Of a DNA stretch of 61,968 bases, positions 51,864-60,109 are shown in pieces; positions within the stretch are counted from its first letter, which is position 1; each line of letters begins with the position of its first letter. Source of the DNA: CAZJOD01 sp964547525 (GTDB taxonomy: Bacteria; Bacillota; Clostridia; JAAYHZ01); contig CAZJOD010000004.1 of NCBI GenBank assembly GCA_964547525.1, positions 1 to 61,968 on the forward strand, in the 5' to 3' direction. The translations under genes and the position numbers were made by a program. Below the pieces are notes generated by a model, which saw only the letters and a program-made list of their open reading frames with translations, was not told the origin of the DNA and made no database searches.

Positions 51864-51910
51864 ATGGATTTAAAAAATGGACTTAAAAATGGACTCAAAA
51901 ATGTTAAAAA
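51864..51910 (+). repeat. Imperfect 12-bp tandem repeats
   Basis: ATGGATTTAAAAA, ATGGACTTAAAA, ATGGACTCAAAA and a degenerate ATGTTAAAAA stand head to tail just before the tRNA-Gln promoter. Purpose unknown. Confidence 0.5.
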
Positions 51911-51915
51911 ATATA

Positions 51916-51944
51916 TTGAATTTATCTTGGTAGAGTGTTAGAAT
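51916..51944 (+). promoter_or_regulatory. Promoter of tRNA-Gln
   Basis: TTGAAT, 17 nt, TAGAAT, about 20 nt before the tRNA. Confidence 0.6.
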
Positions 51945-51965
51945 ATTACCGTTGCTTTTGAATAA

Positions 51966-52039
51966 TGCGGACTTGTGTAACGGTAGCACAAATGACTCTG
52001 GATCATTCTGTGAGGGTTCGAATCCTTCGTCCGCAGCCA
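51966..52039 (+). tRNA. tRNA-Gln (CTG)
   Basis: 74 nt, acceptor TGCGGAC and GTCCGCA, anticodon stem AATGA/TCATT with loop CTCTGGA (CTG), CCA encoded. Confidence 0.95.
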
Positions 52040-52042
52040 TAA

Positions 52043-52076
52043 CAAAAACGGATCTTAAAAGATCCGTTTTTGTTTA
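52043..52076 (+). terminator. Terminator of tRNA-Gln
   Basis: AAAAACGGATCT and AGATCCGTTTTTG around TAAA, then TTTATTT; it also serves the minus strand. Confidence 0.88.
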
Positions 52077-52137
52077 TTTGAATATTAATTCATATAGCAA
52101 TTGCTTATTTTTTGAATCACACTTGATATAATTATTA

Positions 52138-52686
52138 CTAGTCAAAACAAACAAACTCTATACCTTGTTTTAATAAAAATTCTATTATCATGGGCAAAGC
52201 TTCAACGGTTTCCGGTTTTTCATGTAATAAATATATTCCTCCATAGGGCTTTGTTTCCATAACATATTGAAGTATCTGATTACTGTCTTTTTTATCCCAA
52301 TCTGCAGGATCTTTATTCCATAAGACTGTTTTCATATCTATCTCATTTATTACTTGTTCTAACTCTTTAGATACTTCTCCGTACGGTGGACGATAATACT
52401 TAATTTTATAATCTAATAAGTCTTCAATAATTTCGTTTGTACGCATTATATCTTCTTTTTGCTGTTCTTGAGTCATTAATGACGGCCTTCTGTGAGAAAA
52501 CGAATGATTGCCTATGGTAAGTCCGTTAGAATGAGTATAATATACAGCCTCTTTATGCTCTTCAATATTACAGCCTATGAAGAAAAAAATAGCACTTATA
52601 TTGTATTCTTTTAATATGTTTATTATTTGTTCGGTATATATTGAAGGACCGTCATCAAAGGTCAATATGGCATAATTATCAGGTAG
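52138..52686 (-). CDS. Polysaccharide deacetylase (NodB) domain, downstream part of an interrupted gene
   Basis: The frame follows directly on the upstream ORF, separated only by one TGA (52687-52689). Read from after that stop, about 182 residues give LPDNYAILTFDDGPS, then the NodB motifs: TFDDGP (catalytic Asp), NHSFSHRR (metal His), RPPYG, DPADWDK, and LLHEKPETVEAL. All five are intact, so the domain looks functional. The ATG-like first codon of the bare ORF is really TTG within LTFDD and has no ribosome binding site, so independent translation is doubtful. Substrates in this family are acetylated cell-wall or spore sugars. See the upstream part. Confidence 0.85.
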   Translation of the reverse strand, partial: LPDNYAILTFDDGPSIYTEQIINILKEYNISAIFFFIGCNIEEHKEAVYYTHSNGLTIGNHSFSHRRPSLMTQEQQKEDIMRTNEIIEDLLDYKIKYYRPPYGEVSKELEQVINEIDMKTVLWNKDPADWDKKDSNQILQYVMETKPYGGIYLLHEKPETVEALPMIIEFLLKQGIEFVCFD

Positions 52687-53673
52687 TCAATAAATTGTCT
52701 TTTTATTCTCCGGTATTGTATACATTTTTAATGCATCAGTTTTTCCGGAAGTATTGTCGATCGTTACCTCATACTCTTGTAATGATGTTGTTAAATTGCT
52801 CTCATAACTCGTTTCATTTATTGTATCGGCATAAAAATATTCTTCGCTTACAATTAACGGTTCTACGTTAGATATGTATTTGTCAAAAACATAGGGCAGG
52901 TTCTGTAAATAGTTTTTAATAGAATCATATTGCTGTTCATTTGAAGGAAAAGAATTACTTATACTATCAATTAAATTGACATTATACAGGTCATTTTTAT
53001 CACCACCTTCATGAGGTAAAGCTATGTTATTGATAGTTTCAGATAAATTACCGGTTTGTGTTTTGTTTAGCTGTGAATAACCGACTAATCTGGAGGATTC
53101 GGCTTTAGAAGAAGGGTTACCGGATATAATAGGAAATCCAATAAATATGTAAATTGCAGTGAGCATATATAATATACTGGCAAATAACATAGCCGACCTG
53201 TTGTTGAAACTGAATTTATTATTTTTTTCTGATTTATTTTCAGTGGTAATATAAAATGAATTATCAATGCTTTTATATGAATCAAATAATATTTCAGATG
53301 TACTTTTTTCAGTTGGATGTAACATCTCAATTAACTTACTAGGATCTTGATTTTTAATCCAATTTAAATTTAGTACAAAAGTTTCCGAACTAGGAAAGCA
53401 AATTTTTACGCTATTATTTTCAATAACCTTATATATTGTAGAATAATATGTATTTTTCGCCGAGTCGAAATAACTATTAAAAGATAAGCGATACACTGTT
53501 TCAAAGCTATCACAACTTATTTTTGATAATCCGTTGTATGTAAAATTGTCTATCTGCATTTTAAATTCATATCTATTATTGTTTAGCCATAAGCATAATC
53601 GTATATAATATACTCCGACTTCTTGAAATACAGAAAGATATTGAAGTAATTTTTGCGAAATTAAATCATTCAT
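52687..53673 (-). CDS. N-terminal part of the interrupted membrane polysaccharide deacetylase
   Basis: 328 residues ending PENKKTIY then TGA, after which the same frame runs on into the NodB domain. An N-terminal region (1-155) is uncharacterised and soluble; one transmembrane helix (about 160-183, MLFASILYMLTAIYIFIGFPII) anchors the protein; a Ser/Thr/Asn-rich stalk (185-310) leads to the catalytic domain. A single-base change (TGG to TGA) would explain the stop; a Trp at that place is compatible with the family. The ATG at 53673 has a weak upstream site. It follows the coiled-coil gene by 34 nt. The locus may be a recent pseudogene, a sequencing error, or a recoded gene. Confidence 0.7.
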   Translation of the reverse strand: MNDLISQKLLQYLSVFQEVGVYYIRLCLWLNNNRYEFKMQIDNFTYNGLSKISCDSFETVYRLSFNSYFDSAKNTYYSTIYKVIENNSVKICFPSSETFVLNLNWIKNQDPSKLIEMLHPTEKSTSEILFDSYKSIDNSFYITTENKSEKNNKFSFNNRSAMLFASILYMLTAIYIFIGFPIISGNPSSKAESSRLVGYSQLNKTQTGNLSETINNIALPHEGGDKNDLYNVNLIDSISNSFPSNEQQYDSIKNYLQNLPYVFDKYISNVEPLIVSEEYFYADTINETSYESNLTTSLQEYEVTIDNTSGKTDALKMYTIPENKKTIY

Positions 53674-53707
53674 GACGGTACTTTCTATGTATTATATTCT
53701 TTTAATA

Positions 53708-54136
53708 TTATGTTGAGGAGGAATCATTAATGTTAGAAATTGTCGGTTCTTTTTGCATATCCTTAACAGGTGGCATTATTGAACCTGACATACGATCGGT
53801 AAATTCGTGAATAGTTTCCACTAGATTCCTTTTTTCCTCTTGTATCTTTTTGATACGCTCTACCAATTGATTATTTTCAGCTTCCTTCTCTCTTAATAAA
53901 TCCTGAAGTATTTTATTTTGCTTTATGGTTTCAAATCTATAATTGTCATAGTCTTTATTTAATTGTCTATACTTGTCTTGCTCCGATTGTAACTTGTATT
54001 TAAATTCATCTACCGAAGAAGCGCTTTGATTTCTATATTCTTTATAATCCTCAGCCAATTGGTCGTAATTCATTTTTTGAATTGACATTTTTTCTTTCAA
54101 GCTTTCTATTTCTTTATTTTTTTCCGATAATTCCAT
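53708..54136 (-). CDS. Coiled-coil protein, downstream frame
   Basis: A 142-codon frame giving an almost continuous coiled coil (MELSEKNKEIESLKEKM, YKLQSEQDKYRQLNKDY, LREKEAENNQLVERIKKIQEEKR) and a disordered tail. It overlaps the upstream ORF (54106-54507) in the -1 frame. Reading from the slippery site joins ETKK to VLSKTNMELSEK, giving one unbroken heptad pattern, so the two frames are most likely one 266-residue protein. The apparent ATG has no ribosome binding site. It is likely cytoplasmic or membrane-linked through a partner; no family recognised. Confidence 0.6.
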   Translation of the reverse strand: MELSEKNKEIESLKEKMSIQKMNYDQLAEDYKEYRNQSASSVDEFKYKLQSEQDKYRQLNKDYDNYRFETIKQNKILQDLLREKEAENNQLVERIKKIQEEKRNLVETIHEFTDRMSGSIMPPVKDMQKEPTISNINDSSST

Positions 54137-54507
54137 ATTGGTTTTAGAAAGTACTTTTTTGTTTCATTATGTTGTTCGTTTAGGTTAGAAAATTCATTCT
54201 CCAGATTCATCAAAAGTCGTGTTTTTATTTGTTTATCTTTTAGTAAGTTACCTAATGCTATTTCAATATCCAATACCAACTTGTCTTTTTCTTCAACTCC
54301 GTTCGATTCTCCGTTATTTTCAGGCTTAGGCTCTTTATTAACGTTATTCTCAGTCTTTTCGGACTGCTCAGAATCATTAGAAGGTAATGTTTGTAAATCA
54401 TTTAAATATTCATCCGGCATAGATTTTTTCTTAGGAACCAGACTAATGAATAATTCATTAACCTTACTAAAAAACTGCATGTTAAGTAATCTCTCATTTA
54501 CTATCAT
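54106..54507 (-). CDS. Coiled-coil protein, upstream frame
   Basis: A 133-codon frame starting MIVNERLLNMQFFSKV after GGGTGGAG. It has an amphipathic N-terminal helix, an acidic low-complexity stretch (SNDSEQSEKTENNVNKEPKPENNGE), then the start of a coiled coil (LVLDIEIALGNLLKDKQIKTRLLMNLENEFSNLNEQ). It runs out 11 codons past an A AAA AAG heptamer with a nonsense-like tail (YFLKPIWNYRKKIKK), whereas the -1 frame continues the coiled coil. It heads a two-gene unit with the deacetylase. Unknown function. Confidence 0.6.
   Translation of the reverse strand: MIVNERLLNMQFFSKVNELFISLVPKKKSMPDEYLNDLQTLPSNDSEQSEKTENNVNKEPKPENNGESNGVEEKDKLVLDIEIALGNLLKDKQIKTRLLMNLENEFSNLNEQHNETKKYFLKPIWNYRKKIKK
54154..54160 (-). 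other. Slippery heptamer A AAA AAG (candidate -1 frameshift site)
   Basis: On the minus strand the zero frame reads ACA AAA AAG TAC, so the heptamer is in the exact phase of the dnaX site, and a -1 shift enters the downstream ORF. No upstream Shine-Dalgarno-like stimulator and only a weak downstream stem (CCAATATGG) is visible. A single missing A in the run would give the same picture. Confidence 0.55.
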
Positions 54508-54708
54508 TTTCTCCACCCTTTCATATCAAACCCTAAAACAGATAACTTTTCATATAATTTCATTGCTATTTAATAAAATTTTTCTTTTGTTAAAGTATGC
54601 GCAGCATACTAAATTAAGTCTAAACCAATCATATCACTTAATTTTTACCTATTCAAGTACTTTTTGATTTTTTATGCATTTTTAATAATCTACTTAAAAC
54701 ATATATAT

Positions 54709-54744
54709 AATAAAAAGGAGTCATTATATAACGCTCCTTTTATT
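54709..54744 (-). terminator. Terminator of ppdK
   Basis: AATAAAAGGAG and CTCCTTTTTATT pair around a 13-nt loop; T/A-rich sequence follows on the minus strand. It lies beyond repeat copy F. Confidence 0.7.
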
Positions 54745-54762
54745 TTGTGTGATTATTATTAT

Positions 54763-54801
54763 GATTTTATTGCAAAACCTTTATTTTATTGCAGTGAAAT
54801 C
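54763..54801 (+). repeat. Dispersed palindromic repeat, copy F (39 bp, short form)
   Basis: GATTTTATTGC and GCAGTGAAATC are inverted ends (9 of 11) around a short centre; nearly identical to copy E. It lies between ppdK and its terminator. Confidence 0.65.
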
Positions 54802-54820
54802 TATAATAGTTTTCATTAAA

Positions 54821-57445
54821 TTATCTATGCTTTAAAACAGCTTGTGCTGCAGCCAGTCTTGCAATGGGAACTCTAAACGGTGAGCATGATACATAAGACA
54901 ATCCCGCTATATAACAAAATTCAATAGAAGAAGGGTCTCCACCATGTTCTCCACAAATACCCAGTTTTATATCCGGTCTGGTTTTTCTACCAAGTTCAAC
55001 AGCCATAGATATCAATTTACCTACTCCTATCCAATCTAAGCGAGCCGTAGGGTCAAACTCGTATATTTTCTTCTTGTAATAATCTTCTAAAATCCTACCT
55101 GCATCGTCTCGGCTCAAACCGTATGCCATTTGTGTCAAATCATTTGTACCGAAAGAGAAGAATTCAGCTTCTTTGGCTATTTCATCTGCTGTCAAAGCGG
55201 CTCTGGGTATCTCTATCATCGTACCAACTTTATATTCTATATTTACTCCGGTTTCTTTTATAACGTCTTCTGCAACGCGAACTACAATATCCTTAACATA
55301 TTTGAGTTCTCTAACATCACCTACCAAAGGAATCATGATTTCAGGTATAACACCGACTCCGGTTTTTGTTACATTAACAGCCGCTTCAATGACCGCTCTT
55401 GTCTGCATTTCAGCTATTTCGGGATAGGACACTGCAAGTCTGCATCCCCTATGACCTAGCATCGGATTCAATTCATGTAAACTGTCAATTATTTCTTTTA
55501 GTTTATCAAATGTCATATCCATTGTTTTTGCCAATTCTTTTATATCTTCTTCAGCCTGTGGCAAAAACTCATGTAAAGGTGGATCTAGAAAACGTATTGT
55601 AACCGGATATCCTTCCATTTCTTTAAATATTCCTTCAAAATCTCCTCTTTGCATAGGAAGCAGTTTATTTAAAGCTTTACGTCTTTGTTCTTCGGTCTCG
55701 GATACAATCATTTCTCTTATAGCCGGAATCCTGTCGGCTTCAAAGAACATATGCTCGGTTCTACATAATCCTATACCTTCAGCACCAAATCCTAAAGCAG
55801 TTTTTGCATCGTTAGGCGAGTCTGCGTTTGTTCTGACTTTCATTGTCCTTATTTCATCCGCCCAACTCATAAAGACTCCGAAATCCCCAACCAACTCAGG
55901 TGAAACAGTCTTAATTTCGCCAATATAAACATTTCCTGTAGAACCGTCTAAAGATATGCTATCACCTTCTTTTATAACATTACCGGTCTTATCGGTAAAA
56001 TATTTTTTCTCTTCGTTAATCTTAATATCAGAACATCCGGCTACACAGCATTTTCCCATACCACGGGCAACAACGGCCGCATGAGAAGTCATTCCACCTC
56101 TAGCCGTTAATATACCTTGAGAAGCATGCATTCCTTCTATATCTTCAGGCGATGTTTCTGTTCGAACGAGAATTACTTTTTTAATTCCGGAGGCAACCGC
56201 TTTTGTAGCTTCCTCAGCTGTAAAGTAAACACTTCCTGTTGCGGCACCCGGGGATGCGGGCAGACCTTTAGCGACAGATTGTGCGGCTTTGAGGGCTTTA
56301 TCGTCAAAAGCAGGATGTAAAAGTGCATCCAGTTGTTTAGGATCTACCTTCATGATAGCTTCTTCTTTAGTTAATTTTCCTTCGTTAACCAAATCGACTG
56401 CTATTTTTATCGCAGCTGCAGCGGTTCTTTTACCGTTTCTAGTTTGAAGCATAAAAAGCTTACCTTTTTCGATAGTAAACTCCATATCTTGCATATCACG
56501 GTAATGGTTTTCTAAAATATTAGCTATATTTAAAAATTGATCATATACTTGGGAATTTACTTGTTTTAATTGATCTAAGGTTTGCGGTGTACGTATACCG
56601 GCTACTACATCTTCACCTTGTGCATTCATTAAGAATTCACCATAAATTTTCTTTTCTCCGGTAGAGGGATCTCTTGTAAATGCTACACCGGTTCCTGAAT
56701 CGTCACCCATATTACCATAAACCATTTCTTGTACATTAACGGCTGTTCCCCAGTCTCCGGGTATATCGTTTAACCTTCTGTAAGTAATTGCTCTAGGGTT
56801 GTCCCACGAACGAAACACAGCTTTTATAGCAGCCATAAGTTGTTCTTTAGGATCTTGAGGAAACTCGGTTCCTTTTTCTTTCATATACATTTCTTTGTAT
56901 TTTCTCGTTATTTCTTTCAAGTCCTCGGCAGTGAGATCGGTATCCAACCGGACATTTTTAGCTTCTTTTACACTTTCAAGTATTTTTTCAAATTTTGGCT
57001 TAGGAATTTCCATCACTACATCTGAGAACATTTGAATAAATCTTCTGTAACTGTCATATGCAAACCTTTCGTTTTGTGTTAATTGGGCTAATCCTTCTAC
57101 TACTTTATCATTCAGTCCTAGATTTAAGATTGTATCCATCATTCCCGGCATGGACGCCCTCGCACCGGAACGTACCGATACCAGGAAAGGATTTGCAGGA
57201 TCACCGAATTTCTTACCCACTATTTCTTCTGTTACTGCAAGTGCTTTATATATTTGATCTTCCACATCGTTGCATACGATTTTTCCATCTTTATAATATC
57301 TAGTACAAGCTTCGGTTGAAATTGTAAACCCTCTAGGTACCGGTAGTCCTAATCCGGTCATTTCAGCTAAATTAGCCCCTTTTCCCCCTAAAATATTGCG
57401 CATACCGGCGTTACCTTCGCTAAACAGGTAAACATATTTTTCCAT
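54821..57445 (-). CDS. ppdK: Pyruvate, phosphate dikinase
   Basis: An 874-residue PPDK interconverting pyruvate + ATP + Pi with PEP + AMP + PPi, a glycolytic or gluconeogenic step typical of anaerobic Clostridia. The ATP-grasp domain opens with KYVYLFSEGNAGMRNILGGKGANLAEM; the phosphohistidine domain has GGMTSHAAVVARGMGK (His near 453); the PEP-binding C-terminal barrel has EGIGLCRTEHMF, RFLDPPLHEFLP and CGEHGGDPSS. Standard length. GGAGG precedes the ATG. It lies after glyQS without overlap and ends before repeat copy F. Confidence 0.98.
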   Translation of the reverse strand: MEKYVYLFSEGNAGMRNILGGKGANLAEMTGLGLPVPRGFTISTEACTRYYKDGKIVCNDVEDQIYKALAVTEEIVGKKFGDPANPFLVSVRSGARASMPGMMDTILNLGLNDKVVEGLAQLTQNERFAYDSYRRFIQMFSDVVMEIPKPKFEKILESVKEAKNVRLDTDLTAEDLKEITRKYKEMYMKEKGTEFPQDPKEQLMAAIKAVFRSWDNPRAITYRRLNDIPGDWGTAVNVQEMVYGNMGDDSGTGVAFTRDPSTGEKKIYGEFLMNAQGEDVVAGIRTPQTLDQLKQVNSQVYDQFLNIANILENHYRDMQDMEFTIEKGKLFMLQTRNGKRTAAAAIKIAVDLVNEGKLTKEEAIMKVDPKQLDALLHPAFDDKALKAAQSVAKGLPASPGAATGSVYFTAEEATKAVASGIKKVILVRTETSPEDIEGMHASQGILTARGGMTSHAAVVARGMGKCCVAGCSDIKINEEKKYFTDKTGNVIKEGDSISLDGSTGNVYIGEIKTVSPELVGDFGVFMSWADEIRTMKVRTNADSPNDAKTALGFGAEGIGLCRTEHMFFEADRIPAIREMIVSETEEQRRKALNKLLPMQRGDFEGIFKEMEGYPVTIRFLDPPLHEFLPQAEEDIKELAKTMDMTFDKLKEIIDSLHELNPMLGHRGCRLAVSYPEIAEMQTRAVIEAAVNVTKTGVGVIPEIMIPLVGDVRELKYVKDIVVRVAEDVIKETGVNIEYKVGTMIEIPRAALTADEIAKEAEFFSFGTNDLTQMAYGLSRDDAGRILEDYYKKKIYEFDPTARLDWIGVGKLISMAVELGRKTRPDIKLGICGEHGGDPSSIEFCYIAGLSYVSCSPFRVPIARLAAAQAVLKHR

Positions 57446-57553
57446 ATAAAACCTCCTGTATTTGTTAATATATTGAGTGTGTACTCATATAATTATTTAC
57501 AATTATTTATAATTAAGTCGTGATTTTTATTGAATTTTAATTTTCCATATATT

Positions 57554-58942
57554 TTATAAATCAAATTTACTATCAAAATATTTTTCTAAATCATCTATAG
57601 GTACTCTTATTTGCTCCATGGAATCTCTTTCTCTTACGGTAACACATTTATCTTCTATAGAATTAAAATCATATGTTATACAATACGGAGTACCAATTTC
57701 GTCTTGTCGTCTATATCTTTTACCGATACTTGCAGTCTCGTCGAATTCACATACATAATGCTTACTCAAATTTTTATATATCTCATATGAATTGTCGGCA
57801 AGTTTCTTAGATAGAGGTAATACTGCAATTTTTACAGGTGCAATAGCAGGATGAAATCTAAGAACTGTTCTTATATCTCCTTCATTGACTTCTTCTTCGT
57901 CATAGGCGTCACATAAAAATGCAAGTGCTACTCGATCGGCACCTAGAGCGGGTTCTATACAATAAGGCACATATTTTTGGTTTGTTTGCGGATCGAAGTA
58001 AGATAAATCTTCTTTAGAAAATTCTATATGTCGTTTTAAATCATAATCGGTGCGATTCGCAATACCCCATAATTCACCCCATCCGAAAGGAAATTTATAT
58101 TCTATATCGGTTGTGCCCTTACTATAAAATGATAATTCTTTTGCACTATGATCTCTCATTTTTAGATTATCTTTTTGAATGCCATAACCTATTAACCAGT
58201 TATAACAAAAATCTTTCCAAAACTCGAACCATTCCATATCTGTACCCGGCTCGCAGAAAAATTCCATTTCCATTTGTTCAAACTCTCTTGTTCTGAATGT
58301 AAAATTTCCCGGTGTAATTTCGTTTCTAAATGATTTACCTATTTGACCGATGCCGAAAGGTATCTTTTTTCTACTTGTTCTTTGAACATTTTTAAAATTA
58401 ACAAAAATACCTTGAGCTGTTTCAGGGCGTAAAAATATTTCTGCATTTGAATCTTCCGTAACCCCTTGATATGTCTTAAACATTAAATTGAATTTACGTA
58501 TGGGTGTATAATTTAATTTGCCACAATTAGGACATTTTATTGTTTTTTCATTTATATAAATGAATAAATCGTCATTAGTCCAGCCGTCGACACTCAAACT
58601 TACACCTAAGCTACGGTTATATTCATTTATTAAATTATCCGCTCTATGCCTGGTCTTGCATTCCTTACAATCTATCAAAGGGTCGCTGAAACTTCCAACA
58701 TGACCTGATGCCACCCATACCTGCGGGTTCATAAGTATAGCACAATCCACACCAACATTATATTCATTTTCCTGTATAAATTTTTTCCACCAAGCCCTCT
58801 TTACATTATTCTTCATTTCGACCCCTAAAGGGCCGTAATCCCAAGCGTTTGCCAATCCTCCGTATATATCCGAACCCGGATATACAAATCCGCGGTTTTT
58901 AGCTAATGCTACGATTTTTTCCATTGTTTTCTCAACTGCCAT
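57554..58942 (-). CDS. glyQS: Glycyl-tRNA synthetase (alpha2 type)
   Basis: A 462-residue class II GlyRS of the single-chain type. Motif 1 region is GGLANAWDYGPLGVEMKNN; motif 2 is FRNEITPGNFTFRTREFEQMEMEFFC; motif 3 is PALGADRVALAFLCDAY. A Cys-rich element (CKECK and CPNC) and the C-terminal anticodon-binding domain (IAPVKIAVLPLS) follow the family. AAGGAAGGAG precedes the ATG. Its upstream region is 371 nt long without a recognised T-box. Confidence 0.97.
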   Translation of the reverse strand: MAVEKTMEKIVALAKNRGFVYPGSDIYGGLANAWDYGPLGVEMKNNVKRAWWKKFIQENEYNVGVDCAILMNPQVWVASGHVGSFSDPLIDCKECKTRHRADNLINEYNRSLGVSLSVDGWTNDDLFIYINEKTIKCPNCGKLNYTPIRKFNLMFKTYQGVTEDSNAEIFLRPETAQGIFVNFKNVQRTSRKKIPFGIGQIGKSFRNEITPGNFTFRTREFEQMEMEFFCEPGTDMEWFEFWKDFCYNWLIGYGIQKDNLKMRDHSAKELSFYSKGTTDIEYKFPFGWGELWGIANRTDYDLKRHIEFSKEDLSYFDPQTNQKYVPYCIEPALGADRVALAFLCDAYDEEEVNEGDIRTVLRFHPAIAPVKIAVLPLSKKLADNSYEIYKNLSKHYVCEFDETASIGKRYRRQDEIGTPYCITYDFNSIEDKCVTVRERDSMEQIRVPIDDLEKYFDSKFDL

Positions 58943-58987
58943 AATTACTCCTTCCTTTTATAGAACAGCATCAAAATTTTTCGCAGA

Positions 58988-59003
58988 ATGTGTCATGACA
59001 CAT
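58988..59003. promoter_or_regulatory. 16-bp perfect palindrome upstream of glyQS
   Basis: ATGTGTCATGACACAT lies just after the predicted glyQS start site, a typical operator position. A second palindrome, AACGATCGTT (59042-59051), overlaps the -35. Confidence 0.4.
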
Positions 59004-59014
59004 CATAATTACTC

Positions 59015-59043
59015 ATTATAGGCAATTCCTCATTTTTCTAAAA
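59015..59043 (-). promoter_or_regulatory. Candidate promoter of glyQS
   Basis: TTTTAG, 17 nt, TATAAT on the minus strand: the -10 is perfect, the -35 weak. Confidence 0.4.
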
Positions 59044-59051
59044 CGATCGTT

Positions 59052-59313
59052 AAGAGTTACAATGTTTGTATCGTAAATCCCACACCCTTAATTTTTGTTG
59101 CTTACAATAACTTGTTTTTTAATCTATTTTGGTCTGTTTAAGGATTTTTGTACATATCTTCCGTAACCTTGTAACCGAAAATACTTTAAAACGAATTTCG
59201 CAGTACTTTCTTTCATTACTAAATCAACTAAAGCGCCTACCTATATAAGCATACTTACCGTGTTCTCGCTTAATATGTAGCCTATACAGCAGGTTACGTA
59301 AAATATGATATTT
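59052..59313. other. Intergenic stretch between rpoZ and glyQS
   Basis: No ORF with a ribosome binding site. An imperfect hairpin, GTAACCT/AGGCTAC (one mismatch), lies 15-35 nt after the rpoZ stop, without a T tract. No T-box motif or known RNA was recognised. Confidence 0.5.
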
Positions 59314-59532
59314 TTATTCTTTAGAGTCATATTCAGCTCTTCTGTAATAAGTAACCATTTTTTCAGCAATTTCATTAGCCGCTATAGAAACAGGTTTAAC
59401 AGTATTAACATCTACTAAAGCTTTTTCCCCTGCCGCTAATCTTCTGGCACGCTTAGCAATTGCCATAACCAATGTATATTTGCTGTCAACTCCCGTATTC
59501 ATAAGCTCGGTTAATGTAGGTTTATTCATCAT
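59314..59532 (-). CDS. rpoZ: RNA polymerase omega subunit
   Basis: A 72-residue omega. The helical core KYTLVMAIAKRARRLAAGE and the later PVSIAANEIAEKMVTYYR region are typical of clostridial RpoZ; it chaperones the beta' subunit into RNA polymerase. Two tandem Met codons open the gene, with GGAGG 11 nt upstream. It lies 2 nt after gmk in the yicC-remA-gmk-rpoZ operon. Confidence 0.94.
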   Translation of the reverse strand: MMNKPTLTELMNTGVDSKYTLVMAIAKRARRLAAGEKALVDVNTVKPVSIAANEIAEKMVTYYRRAEYDSKE

Positions 59533-59534
59533 AA

Positions 59535-60107
59535 TTAAATACCTCCGCTTTTTCTGTTTTCACTGATTATATTTTTAACTTCCAGTATTGCTTTTGATAG
59601 ATCGTCATTTATAACCACATAATCATATTTGTCGGCATATTTTATTTCTTCTTCTGCTTTTCTTAACCTGTTCTTGATTACCGACTCATCTTCGGTTCCT
59701 CTAGAACGAATCCTTTTTTCAAGTTCATGTAATCCGGGTGGACATATAAAAACAAATATGCTTTCCGGAAAAAGGCTTTTTACTTTCATTGCACCTTCGA
59801 CAGTTATTTCTAGAATGACATCTTTTCCATTTGCAACAGGTTCTTCAACAGCACTTTTTAATGTGCCGTAAAAATTATCACAATAAATGTCGTACTCCAA
59901 CATTTTTCCTTCATTTATATTATTAATAAAGTCGTCACGTTCTATGAAATAGTAATCCTTTCCGTTTTTTTCGTTTTTTCGAGGTTTTCTGGTAGTAGCT
60001 GATATGGAGTACACCAAATTAGGATCATCTTGTACCACTTTATTTAAAATCGTACTTTTTCCTGTTCCCGAAGGTGCGGAAAAAACAAAAAGCAAACCTT
60101 TTCTCAT
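59535..60107 (-). CDS. gmk: Guanylate kinase
   Basis: A 190-residue GMP kinase with the P-loop SAPSGTGKSTILNKVV, SISATTRKPRKNEKNGKDYYFI (GMP-binding) and the lid region RSRGTEDESVIKNRLRKAEEE. It converts GMP to GDP, downstream of guaB. It starts 2 nt after the remA stop (AAGGCGG upstream) and sits 2 nt before rpoZ. Confidence 0.97.
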   Translation of the reverse strand: MRKGLLFVFSAPSGTGKSTILNKVVQDDPNLVYSISATTRKPRKNEKNGKDYYFIERDDFINNINEGKMLEYDIYCDNFYGTLKSAVEEPVANGKDVILEITVEGAMKVKSLFPESIFVFICPPGLHELEKRIRSRGTEDESVIKNRLRKAEEEIKYADKYDYVVINDDLSKAILEVKNIISENRKSGGI

Positions 60108-60109
60108 GT

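Noticed and set aside
52687..52689. TGA reassigned to tryptophan or read as selenocysteine
   Set aside because: Other genes in the window end in TGA (for example guaB), which argues against code change; no SECIS-like hairpin follows and the enzyme family does not use selenocysteine at this place.
58943..59313. T-box riboswitch before glyQS
   Set aside because: The conserved GGTGGnACCGCG-type T-box sequence and antiterminator could not be found on the transcript strand; the same holds for the short proS leader and the lysS upstream region.
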